A stretch of 64,000 nucleotides of DNA, taken from contig OZ022340.1 of the NCBI GenBank assembly GCA_963989245.1, positions 44,524,025 through 44,588,024 on the forward strand, in the 5' to 3' direction. The first letter of the stretch is position 1; each line of letters opens with the position of its first letter. Under the pieces are notes generated by a model. That model made no database searches. It was not told the origin of the DNA and saw only the letters and a program-made list of their open reading frames with translations. The stretch comes from Nansenia antarctica. Taxonomy: Eukaryota; Chordata; Actinopteri; Argentiniformes; Microstomatidae. Shown piece by piece: positions 1 through 10,454 of the stretch. A program made the translations under genes and the position numbers.

Positions 1-545
1 CAAAGAGGTGTGCCTCAGGGCTCTACATTGGGACCACTTCTTTTCTCTATATATGTAAATAATTTACCATAAATCTTCAATAACTGCTGTGCTCAACTTT
101 ATGCTGACGACACTGTCATATACACATCTAAACCGGACATACTACAAATTCAAACTTCTCTTCAGTCTGACTTCAACATCTTACAAGATTGGCTCTTACA
201 GAACAAATTACTGCTCAATAAATAAAAATCTTACACTATGATCTTTGGAACTAGACAGAAACTCAAATCTACACCCGGTTCATGTGTAATATCTTGTAAT
301 GATGGCACTACTCTGCATAAAGTTGACAAAATTAAATATTTTGGTGTATGGCTTGATTCCAATCTCTCATTCAAATCACACATTGACTATACCCTGCGTA
401 AAGTACATTTTGGAATCAATACCCTATATCGATCACGTAACTGTTTTTCACCCAATGTTCGTAAAAAAACTTGTCATGCAACTCATATTCCCACTAATTG
501 ACTATTGTGATATAGTCTATATATCTATCAAACCGCAGCAAATCG
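1..545 (+). pseudogene. Non-LTR retrotransposon (jockey-superfamily LINE) reverse transcriptase fragment
   Basis: The fragment enters from the left edge of the window. Translation gives reverse transcriptase landmarks in order: a GVPQGSTLGPLLFSIY motif at about 10-50, the catalytic YADD at 100-111, an NKLLLN-type motif near 205-220, then a YFGVWLDSNLSF motif near 335-370 and LIDYCDIVY near 495-520. These are the palm and thumb motifs of LINE reverse transcriptases. In-frame stops (near 69 and 222) and a frame change near 470 show it is dead. The same type of enzyme is seen better preserved at 54.4-55.7 kb. The 3' end of the element cannot be placed. Confidence 0.8.
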
Positions 546-1100
546 GATCTTGTGTAGTGAAAACAGTGTACATTCCGTTTGTGTTTTGTGATTCAGCATT
601 TGCAGACATTTTTGAGAGATGTATTTCATAGCTAGAGATGTATTTCATAGCTAGTTTGGTTCTTTCATTTCTATTCTTGTTCATCACCTATATTTTCTTT
701 ACAGCTTTGATTATAATTAGATAAATGTGAAAGTCAATTGACAATATAAATTCAAAATAATAAACAGCAATGAAAACATTCTTTCATTAATATTTTTCCT
801 AGATAAGTATGATTTATGAAACCCAGGTCTTTATTATAGTGGATTTTGCATTTTCAAAGTTAGGGGCATCATGTGCATAAAAACGCTTCTACTCATCATG
901 CTGTCGTTCGGCCCCACCTATTCCCAGGGGTCTGATACTTTGTGGGTTGTTATTAAGCATCATCTGCTCCAGCCTCTCCAAAGGGCAGCCCCCTAGATCC
1001 ACCAGAACAAAAGATATGCACTTTTGAATGTGTACACAGTACCTATTGTGCATTGTTGGGTATAGTACCTGTTTGTATGGAGGGTGTATCATGCCGTATT
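546..1100. other. Unassigned AT-rich intergenic sequence
   Basis: No convincing coding region, tandem repeat or transposon end is visible. A 19 bp unit ending in ATAGCTAG is repeated once near 620-655. The stretch may contain the untranslated tail of the preceding LINE, but no diagnostic tail was recognised. Confidence 0.4.
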
Positions 1101-1104
1101 TAAA

Positions 1105-1416
1105 TACAATACACACATCGGAATGCAATACACACATCGGAATGCAATACACGTGTAACACCAAATACAATGCAAAAATACGGAATGTTTGTGCCAAAAT
1201 AAAAGCAATGTGTATTACATTTGAGCGCAGCGTATTCCATTCGGTCATGAGTGTATTCCATTCAGCATGTGTATTCCATTTGGTCACGAGTGTATTCCAT
1301 TGTGCATGTGTATTACATTTGAGCGCAGCGTATTCCATTCGGTCATGAGTGTATTCCATTCGAGTGTCAGTGTACTCATTTGCATTGCTTTTTGATATCC
1401 CATGTAAATCCGATGT
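1105..1416. repeat. Degenerate short tandem repeat based on GTATTCCATTCGGTCATGA
   Basis: About a dozen imperfect copies of a roughly 20-30 bp unit containing TATTCCATT, or its reverse complement around AATGCAATACAC, fill this interval. A longer segment containing GAGCGCAGCGTATTCCATTC occurs twice (about 1222 and 1322). Open frames on both strands here are by-products of the repeat and are not genes. Confidence 0.75.
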
Positions 1417-1486
1417 AATTTGCATTGTATTCCATTCCGATGTAGGTATTATGGCACCTACATCGGAATGGAATACAATGCAAATT
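1417..1486. repeat. Perfect 31-bp inverted repeat (hairpin), 8-nt loop
   Basis: Positions 1417-1447 and 1456-1486 are perfect reverse complements separated by ATTATGGC. The arms contain the same CCATTCCGATGTAGG core as the adjacent tandem repeats, so the hairpin is probably the junction between inverted copies of that repeat. It could be the tip of a fold-back transposon; no target duplication was found. Confidence 0.8.
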
Positions 1487-1496
1487 AGTATCCGCC

Positions 1497-1547
1497 CATA
1501 GGTTCTGCCCTTTCCGGCCATAGGATTCGCGATGACGACGAAGACCC
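1497..1547. repeat. Fragment of the terminal repeat seen on the 26-31 kb Ginger-like element
   Basis: The sequence around GGTTCTGCCCTTTCCGGCCA followed by TAGGATTCGCGATG matches the terminal inverted repeats at 26115-26205 and 30943-31031, and a third dispersed copy at about 10695-10760 inside a hAT element. It marks a repeated family whose ends are dispersed through the window. Confidence 0.6.
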
Positions 1548-2699
1548 ATCTTTAAAGCCCACATTCACTCTTGGAAAATGTCACTACCGTTTCTGTAATA
1601 GCTTATTAATAAAGATTCGAAAAATTATGCTGACCATCGTATTATCTTAGTTTAATGTAATTTCAATGAATCATATAACTTTTATTTACAACAAGCACAA
1701 CACAAAAATCGCTATTATGCACCGTCTTTGTCCGCGAATAACACCGGCTGTGGAGGTGGTACAAACACAATACTCCTTTGCTAACTTCACCATCTGTCTA
1801 CGGTCATTTTGAGCCCTTAACCACCGCGCTGACACCCCGAGAAGTTATGCTTTTAACCGTAAACTCGATGAACCGGGAGTTCACCCGGCCGCTGCTGCTC
1901 GCAGCACCGCTTGTCCAGTTGACAGCGGGGGCAGAGAATATTTCTACCCCGGAATTCCATTCAAATGCGTCAGTCAGCCTTTTCCGTAGAAATACATCTC
2001 TCCGTTATATATCTAACGTTACATGTTTTAAGGCTGATCTGTGCATGATAGTGCTGCATTATGTTGATCTATTTATATCGATCTATAAACGAGGAGATTA
2101 GAGCCCCGCACCAGCAAGACAGCGCTGCACTCGTATCTATCAGCCTGTCTGTATAATGATGTCGTTGAATGCCGATGCTGTGGTACTGTGCTGATGAACC
2201 ATTCGCTGACTGTCTTAATAAATCAAGTACAGAGATTCCAACCCGTGTTGAACATTCTATTTCCTTGTCAAATCGTGTATGCTGTCATTGCTGTGCACCA
2301 TGAGATGACAACGCATTTAAGATCACAATCCTCAATAGATTGATTCCATCGTTTTACCGACAAGAAGATTCTACAATCTATCAGCCTTTCCGTAGAAATA
2401 CATCGCTCCCTGTATAACGATATATATCTAACGTTACATGTTTTAAGGCTGATCTGTGCATGATGGTTGGTGCTGCATTTGGACATAATTCTTATCGCAT
2501 TTCCCCGTTGTGCTGCCGTTCAGTAGTCCAGCGCTTCATCATCCCCCTTCACCCCTTTCCATCCCTGGCATCATTGTATCAATGAACGTGGTATTATACA
2601 TATTTACATATTACATATTTGTTGTTATTTATGGAAGTGTCCGGTTGCTGGAGGAACCAGGACGCCGGCTACACTGCACAGTTTAGCCCGAAATATATA
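1548..2699. repeat. Unassigned intergenic DNA with one ~75 bp direct duplication
   Basis: No gene recognised. A segment beginning TTTCCGTAGAAATACATC and ending GCTGATCTGTGCATGAT occurs at about 1979-2049 and again at about 2387-2465 with small indels, so a block of roughly 400 bp has been partly duplicated. CpG content is moderate around 1840-1940. No promoter or coding evidence was found. Confidence 0.5.
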
Positions 2700-3305
2700 C
2701 ACTGCGTTCCAAATTATTATGCAAATGATATTTTTCTCAGATTTTCCTAAATAGTCGATGCAAATGACAATCAGTATAATTTTCAAGTCATCAACCGTTA
2801 GAGTATAATTCAAATTGTATTGAACAAACCTCCCAATGATGACAGTATTTTTTTTTTAAATAAAAAACTCAAAATGCACTGTTCCAAATTATTATGCACA
2901 ACAGAGTTTCAAAACATTGTATAGGTTGTAAAGAACTAAAAATGGTAATTTTATGAATTTAGGGTTAGGAGGTCATATTTACTGAAATCAAAAGCTATTT
3001 CAAACAAAAACATCTTAACAGGTCAAGTTACATGTTAACATAGGACCCCTTCTTTGATATCACCTTCACAATTCTTGCATCCATTGAACTTGTGAGTTTT
3101 TGGACAGTTTCTGCTTGAATTTCTTTGCAGGATGCCAGAATAGCCTCCCAGAGCTGCTGTTTTGATGTGAACTGCCTCCCACCCTCTATATATTTTGCTT
3201 GAGGATGCTCCAAAGGTTCTCAATAGGGTTGAGGTCAGGGGAAAATGGGGGCCACACCATGAGTTTCTCTCCTTTTATGCCTATAGCAGCCAATGACACA
3301 GAGGT
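2700..3305 (-). mobile_element. Single arm of a Tc1-like transposon (3' end of transposase)
   Basis: This is a near-identical third copy of the arms of the palindromic Tc1 derivative at 16995-18605. It starts with the terminal motif GTTCCAAATTATTATGC and reads, on the minus strand, into the transposase C-terminus, including SPDLNPIENLW with the third catalytic acidic residue of the DD34E triad. Unlike both arms at 17-18.6 kb, this copy has the extra base that keeps this motif in frame with the preceding MVWPP. It is cut at 3305 by the Harbinger-like element. Confidence 0.8.
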
Positions 3306-3744
3306 ACACTACGGGCCCTATTATGCACTTCTTAACTTGCCGTCTTAAGTGTTAATTAAGACGCACCGCCAGGTTAAGACCTACCCCCACCCTTATTATA
3401 CGCTTCATACGCGCTACTGCTATTATGCAGGTGTCGATAGGCGCCCACACATAAGAAGTAAGACTCCCGTGCATATTACTCATTGTGGGAGTGTTCATAT
3501 GTTAATGAAGTGCACTAGGCGCCCCTGCTATTATGCGATCTGACTTTGCTCCTAGCGCTAAGAAGTGATTTGAAAAGTTCTTAAGTTTAGACTTCATGCA
3601 CGTTTTGAAACACGAGCGCGCCTCCGCGGTTTGCGCATGCATGTGGGCACACATGAACACGCACGTGGCTCCACGGCAAGACGTCAATTACGGTCACAGT
3701 ATAAATGCCACTACTGGCAAATGTTAAGCCAGAGAGAGAGAACA

Positions 3745-4153
3745 ATGGAATATATCCTAGGAAGGAATTATGATAGACGAAGACGGCGCGCCGAGCGCAT
3801 ATACCGGCAACGACTTTGTTACCTCGGGCTGACAGGTAGGCCAAATCTCAAATCAATCCTGGATTCGTGATCTAAGCATTTTAGCGCTTTCAATTGGTGA
3901 TCCAACTGTTAATAATGCTATAATATATTGCAATTACAATTATATTATAGCCTATTATTAAAATATGTATAATATAGCCTATATATATTCTTTTATTCTG
4001 TTTACAGAGCAGCAATGCTTGTATGAGCTGCGCTTCACCCGTCAGGCAGTAACTGACATATGTCGTTTGGTTAGCAATGACATAGCCACCAATGCCTGTT
4101 TCACCACCTCGGCTCAGGGAGGATTTTGCGCCGTTCCAAAGATTGCGAACTGA
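3745..4153 (+). pseudogene. HARBI1-like transposase N-terminus, two exons, truncated
   Basis: Exon 3745-3835 starts at an ATG after a purine-rich leader and ends at a GT donor. Exon 4008-4153 follows a TTTACAG acceptor, and the join is in frame. The product starts MEYILGRNYDRRRRRAERIY and continues with FTRQAVTDICRLVSNDIA, which resembles the helix-rich N-terminus of Harbinger nucleases. A stop at 4151-4153 and the following repeat block remove the whole DDE nuclease domain. Assignment is by motif resemblance only; the intron is inferred from splice consensus. Confidence 0.5.
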
Positions 4154-4167
4154 CGAGCCTTGACCTC

Positions 4168-6195
4168 CCAGTGAGCAATTTTACGTTGATTAGACGTCTA
4201 AACAACGTCTAAATGGCCCGTAGACGTCTAGGCCAAATCGAGGCTAAATATAGGCCAAATTGGAAATTTAAAAAACGTCTATATTTAGACGTTGAAATGC
4301 AGTAGAAACATAGAAAGGGAAACAACGTCTATATTTCAACGGTATTTCAACGTCTTAACATAGACGTTGTTTCAATTTCCAATTTAGCCTATATTTAGCT
4401 TAATTATATTTATAACCTAGACATTGAAACACCGGTGTTTAAACGTCTAGGCTAAAACAAAGCCTAATGGAGGTGAAATTGAAACGACTGTTTCTATAGG
4501 CATTTCAACGGCAGACTATATATAGCTGTTGAAATGCAGTTTAAACAGACGTTTCAATTTCCAATTTCACATCAATTTAGCTTTGTTATAGCCTAGACGT
4601 TTAAACACTTAGTATAAGTAGACAAATACAATTTTCATGAGTAATAAGTAAATTATGACAAGGAAATATGAATAGGAACATGTATTTATTTAGGGTTAGG
4701 GAATTATTAGTAAATATAAATAAGGAAATAAGAATAGGAACATGTATTTATTTAGGGAAATAGTAAATACGAAATATAAATAAGGAAATAAGAATATTAA
4801 ATATTAAATATTAACAATGAAATAGGAACATTACATACAACATAATAGTATTTATTAACAGTTAGGGAGAAGTTAAATAAAGTGAAAACATTCCGTGCTT
4901 AAGCAAACCGCAAAGATCTCACAACTATAACCATTTCTGACTGAGGCAATGGAAGGAGCTTCTTCTTTTGTATTTTCACATACTTAACAGGACTGAAGTC
5001 AAATAACATGAAATGTTATAGCTTCAATTGGAATTCTTACTTTTTTCTGAGAGTGGGTATTTGTCTTTAGGTCCTGTTGAGATAGAGAGCATACGAACAA
5101 GTTTGCTAAATCAGTTTGGAGCAGATCAAAGGAGTCCCTGTGCTGGTGGAGAGTGAATGATGGCCCTGGCCTCGTTCTTTCTTCTTTCTTCCACTCGCAA
5201 ACTTCTGTTACTAGTTCGACTAGAAACTGACACATTGCTCTCAGACGATGAAACCAATTCTGACCTCGACAGGTTAGACATAGTTTTCTACATAGTTCCA
5301 TTAAAATCCATTAAAATAGGTATTAATATTATTACGGTAAAATCTCTGGCCAACAACATTCAAATCTTGCGCGCGACCGTTTGCTGGCTGTGCGCAGGCG
5401 CAGTGTAGTAGTTCCATGAGTGCCCGCGGGTAGGTAGACGGTCGTTGTAGTTCTCAGCCTCTTTGTTGTAGTTCAACGTCACTGCATCACTGATGTGCTA
5501 TCAAATAAATCGTGTGGAATGTATAATTTTGTTATGTGGATGATCCGCCATTTTCACGTCCACTGTGTTTTAAATGTTTTGTAATAATGCTAATTTTAAT
5601 TGAACTGCAAAAAAACACAGGCCACATAATGGACACATTGTTCATCTCACCCATATGCCATTCTTTATTTTTCTCATCGTTGTTTTACAGAAGCATTTTT
5701 AATGCATTTAAGATAAGTAGAAAATATGTTTAGACACAGACCGCATTTATCTGGGTTAAAGGACAGCGATGTATAGACGCAATTTAAACCACCTCTTCTG
5801 CATGAATAACTATACTATAGACTACATGGAATCTCAGACTAAATGACGGTCTGGTACATATTTGGACAATCTACAGGCGTTTAGGGTATTAATTTAAACT
5901 CAACGTGCTGCTAGACTAAAACAGGTTTAGACACAGACCGCATTTATCTGGGTTAAAGGACAGCGACGTATAGACGCAATTTAAACCACCACTTCTGCTA
6001 GGATAACTATGCTAGACTATATGAATCTCATACTACATGACGTCTGGGACGTATTCTGACAGTTTAGTCAGTTCAGTTTAATAACGGTTTTCATGCATTT
6101 AAGATAAGTAGAAAATATAGCCGTAATATAGCTGGTTTATATGATGGCCAAGCGTAGACGCGAGGTTGAAAAGACGTCTATTGCTCAGAGGGCTC
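4168..6195. repeat. Nested repeat block rich in ACGTCT/AGACGT motifs
   Basis: From 4180 to 4610 the sequence is dominated by copies and inverted copies of AACGTCTATATTTAGACGTT-like units. The right boundary near 6170-6190 repeats GACGTCTATTGCTCAG in opposite orientation to GAGCAATTTTACG at the left, so the block may be a separate inserted element. From 5733 a segment starting AGACACAGACCGCATTTATC is duplicated at 5927 with about 200 bp spacing. A short minus-strand ORF starting at 5281 (MSNLSRSELVSSSESNV) could be an exon of the inserted element but is not supported by a homologue I recognise. Confidence 0.5.
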
Positions 6196-6613
6196 ATGCA
6201 CGAACTTGTTACTTTCTTCTGCAGAGAAGCGCGCTGACCTCCTTCTTAGGACTTCCATAATAGCATAGCGCTAAAGACTCAACGCAGCCGGTTCTTAAAG
6301 GGAATGGCACCTGGCACGCTGATTGGGTTGATTGAGAAGACGCCCAAAACACACCCATGACTAATTTCTTTGCTTAGCGCCGGGTTTTAGGCGCCCACTA
6401 CCGCACGCATAATAGCAAAGTGGCCTTGACCACGCCTCCACGTCTTAAGTTTAGATCTACCGCCTCGTCTTATTGCTTAAGACTTATGAAGTGCATAATA
6501 GGGCCCGTAGTGTCATACCCAAGAAGACTTGAGGTTGTAATCGCTGCCAAAGGTGCCTCAAAGTACTGAGTAAAGGGTCTGAATACTTTCTGAATGCACT
6601 GTACGTACACACA

Positions 6614-7045
6614 CTTAGTGGACACTTTATTAGGAGCACCTTTACACCTTCTACCTTCTCATTCATTCGGCTGTAATGGTGTGGGGAATGTTTTCTTTGG
6701 GCCTGTTTATACTAGTCAATCATCGCTTGAATGCCACATTTGACATTAATGCCTATTTGAGTATTATTGCTGACCATGTGCATCCCTTCATGGCCACAAT
6801 GTACCCATATTCATGAACATGACAATGAGTTCAGTGTTCTTCAGTGGCCTTCCCAGTTACCGGACCCAAACCCAAAGAACACCTTTGGGATGTGGTGGAA
6901 CTGGGGATTCACAGCTTGAAAGTGCACCTGAAAAATCAGGATTGCATGTATTGCGTGATTCAACATCTTGTAGAATCAGAGCAAAGGGAGGCCCCACCCA
7001 ATATTAGTAGTGTTCCTAATAAAATGTTCGGTGAGTATATATCAT
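6614..7045 (+). mobile_element. Tc1/mariner remnant with degenerate transposase
   Basis: The ends TAGTGGACACTTTATTAGGA (left) and the inverted TAATAAAATGTTCGGTGAG (right) form a terminal repeat typical of short fish Tc1 derivatives. Between them, fragments of a Tc1 transposase can be read in shifting frames: HDN, then WPSQLPDPNPKEHLWDVVE, where the usual PDLNPIE motif has decayed. Too short and too mutated to encode an enzyme. Confidence 0.65.
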
Positions 7046-7417
7046 ATTCATTTGTATCCAGAAACGTTTGAGTGGCCATTTAAATAGTTGAAACGCCAAA
7101 TTCTACTCTGGTCCATGCAGTCTAACGCACTCTGTCTGGTCTAGCCTGGTAAAAGACCAGACAACCTGTCTACCTTTCTATAACCGGGCCGGTCTAGAAA
7201 CGCTATTTCTATGCCCCATCTGCCCCTGCGGAGATCGGTTGACGTGGACGTGGACGCTTCAACAACGGACCGGGTTGATTTAAACTTTGGCAGGGGAACA
7301 TTTTATCCGACAGTTCTTATTCTACGAGACTTTCTGGAATCTAATGAATAGCGTAAACTTAAAGTGAAAAAACCCCACATTATTTATTTTGATCAAGTCA
7401 GCTTGGAACGATTCGCA
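7046..7417 (+). promoter_or_regulatory. Presumed promoter and 5' UTR region of the GTPase gene
   Basis: This non-repetitive stretch directly precedes the first coding exon. No TATA box at a sensible distance is obvious, and the region around 7180-7280 is relatively CpG-rich, consistent with a TATA-less promoter. The transcription start cannot be placed from sequence alone. Confidence 0.35.
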
Positions 7418-10400
7418 ATGTCTGGGAAGATCAAGAACCGAAGTGCCGCAAACGCCGACTCTATATCTGGCAGTGTGTCCTGCGACGAGCGCATTTTACG
7501 GGATTGTCATCAATTGTACATCGATGCTGACAGTGGTGAGTTATCCGCCTCCTAGATAAGGCTTTGGGTGAGCTACTGCTAATGGATGATCGACCACGTT
7601 GTTGGCAGTATTATAGTCTCTGGCTGCCAACTCAGCTAGCTAGCTAGCTAGCGACCTCTCAAGCTAACGTTAGCTGTAGCAATCCTGGCTAACCGGGGCT
7701 GCGTTCGTAAACTCACTCTGAGAGCGCCGGAGCGCACACTGGGTTCAACGTCATAGAGCGAGCGAGTAATTTGATTGGACGAGAGGCATTCCATGAGTGC
7801 TGGTGAGATTTCCAGAGCGTCTTTACGAACGCAGCCAAAGTACTTCACATTCCTCCAAGATTAAGAACTATGTCAGTCCTTATGTGAACCTCTTATCACT
7901 GTCAGTTTCTCTTAAAGCTAACCGTGCCCGTTTATTGACCTAACTCGCAACTAATACACAACTAATAATCGTCTAGTGATGTGTAGTCTCATCTAGCAAT
8001 AATTGAGGATTATAAACATTTAAATGGAATAGATTATGTTGTTAGCCAGGCTTTAGTAGTCGAGGTCGTCATGGTTCAAGTGCAGAAGCCATAATATTTC
8101 ATTGGATGCACAAGTTCATGAACTTATATATATATATATATGGATATTATATATATATATATAATATTATTATTATTATTATTATTATTATATGAATGTC
8201 ATCCAGCAAACCACTGCTGTACTAGTCATCACTTTATTACTTTATCAATGTCAGGTTACCTTTTTACCTACTTATGTTACTTATCATTATTGTTGTGTTT
8301 TTTGTATCTGAATGCTGCGATGTCAATGTTGAGGAACCAGAGCCAGTGGACAGTAGGATGTAATAAAAGCCATTCTGACTTGCTGAGTCTTGTCTGTCCT
8401 CTAGGCCTGATCTCCGTGGCCCAGTCTGTTGGTGTGACGCTCCTTGCTCCCAGGAAGAAGATCACAGTGATGTTAATGGGCAACCACTCTGCTGGGAAGA
8501 GCTCCTTCATCAACTGGTAAAGCACTCTAGTTGGGAATGTGTGTGTGTAGTAGTATGCTGCTATGCACTGCCTGATCTTGCAGAGCCAGACTGGGTCTGT
8601 GTCGACATTATGCTCTCTGGTACATAAACCTTAGACTAGAGGGACATGCATGCTTCCCCTCTAGGAGATGAGTGATGGCTTCTCTAACTTTCCACTGACT
8701 CTAGAACAGAGCCTAAGATGCTCACTGACCCTGTTGATAACTTTCCCCCATAACGTTCCTCTTCAAAGTGCATCTTTGTCTTGGGGCTTCCTTGTGCCAG
8801 TTGGCTCTGTGGGAAAAACCCACAGAGTGTAATCAAAGATGCCTTCTTTAATGTCTGCTGTCACCTCACCTTCCCCCAGGTATGTGGAAGAGCACATACA
8901 GCGGACTGGAGTGGCCATTGAGACGCAAGGCTTCAGTTTCGTCACTAGTGGGCGCAAGAGAGAGTCCCTCACAGTGAGTATTGCCAGAGAACCTCTAGGA
9001 TTTCTAGAGTGGTGACAATGCAATGGCCTGAATTGATAATATTCATGATGTGTGGTAGTGGTGGTCTAGTGGATAGTGAGTTGGACTTGTGATCGGAAGG
9101 TTGTGAGTTCAAATCCCGTCTGAAACTACACCACTACTAGTGTGCCCTTGAGTAAAGCACTTAGCCCTCAGTTACTCCAGGGGGAATGTCCCTGTAATTG
9201 TAAGTCGCTTTGGATTAAAAGAGTCTGCTAAATGGCAAAATTAAATTAAAATTGATTTTTTTCAGTTTTCACAAAACTGTAACTTGACATACAGCACCAG
9301 ATACGACCAGCCATTGTAATCACGCCTCATTTCACTAAGGCAAGGCAAGTTTATTTGTATAGCACATGTCATACAACAGTGAAAGTTCTGTCTCAAAGTG
9401 CTTTATAGAGCATAAACAAAAGTACAACAAGAGGAGAATAAGTAAGAAACGAAAGTGATAAAAAAATAAATAAGTAAGATTTAATAAGCATGGATAAAAG
9501 TGCTAGTGTTCAGTCATAACTGCTGCAGAACATGAAGATTTTTTGCCTAGTTTTAAATATGTTTAGAGTGGCAGAGTGACTGAAAGCTGTATAAGGGGCC
9601 TTGCTGTATATAGGGTGAGAGGAGGTCTGATATGAATCTTTGGACCGTTTTGTGATTTATATGCAATTAGAAGTACTTTGAAAGACCAGTTTGCGTGAAA
9701 ATGAAACGAAATACTATTTCATAGAGAACGGAGCCAGCTCTTTCCAAATACCAACGATTGTATAATTGGTTTCAGCACAGACCTGTTTAAAGTTGATGTC
9801 ATGACTCGCCCAGTTAGCGGTGAGTCACCCATCCAGGATGTCAGACATCCTTACCTTTGTGTTCTGCTGTCGCCTAGGGCAATGCCACTCTGCACCTCTA
9901 CCCACACTTCAAACCTCTGCAAGAGTTCAAAGGTGAGATTGGTCAATCTATGATGGGATGATGATAATAATAATAATGATAATAATGGTGGAAGCACATG
10001 GCTAGATGGACCAGGGGGTTATCAACTAACCTGTGGCTAGATGAACCAGGGGGTTACCAGGGGGTTACCAGGGGGATACCAGGGGGCTACCAGGGGGATA
10101 ACTAACCTGTGCTTCTCCCCTGGGGATGGAGGAAGAGGATACAAATCATACAAATGACTGTTCCATAATCCTTTCTCTGTCTCTCCTTTTAAATCTTTCC
10201 CTCCCCATCTCCCCCCCATCCTCTTTAATTCTTTAATTATTCCAACCCTCCACCACTCCCCCCCCCCCCTCCCAGGGGTGTCAGAGTACCTGGGTACGGA
10301 GGTGTGCACGTCCAGGCAGAAGCGCTTCAGCCTGGTGACATTCGTGGACTCCCCTGGCCTGGTGGACGGAGACATGAAGTACCCCTTTGATGTGGACCAG

Positions 10401-10423
10401 GCCATCATGTGGCTGGGTGGGTG

Positions 10424-10454
<31 letters not shown>

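Larger units (their letters stand above)
3306..6513 (+). mobile_element. Degenerate PIF/Harbinger-like element with ~25 bp terminal inverted repeats
   Basis: The left end ACACTACGGGCCCTATTATG and the right end (reverse complement) match perfectly for about 25 bp. Flanks differ (Tc1 arm on the left, another Tc1 remnant on the right) and no clear 3-bp target duplication was read, so the insertion history is uncertain. The left part carries two exons of a HARBI1-type protein. The middle (about 4168-6195) is occupied by an AACGTCT-rich repeat block that seems to have replaced the rest of the transposase. Non-autonomous and dead. Confidence 0.6.

Noticed and set aside
889..1521. 210-codon minus-strand open frame
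   Set aside because: Made almost entirely of WNT-type repeats from the TATTCCATT tandem array.
3306..3315. Target-site duplication for the Harbinger-like element
   Set aside because: The flanking bases GAGGT and CATAC do not match in any frame tried, so no duplication is claimed.
9055..9125. tRNA gene
   Set aside because: A- and B-box-like motifs are present, but the segment cannot fold into a full cloverleaf by eye and is fused to an L2 tail, so it is a SINE.
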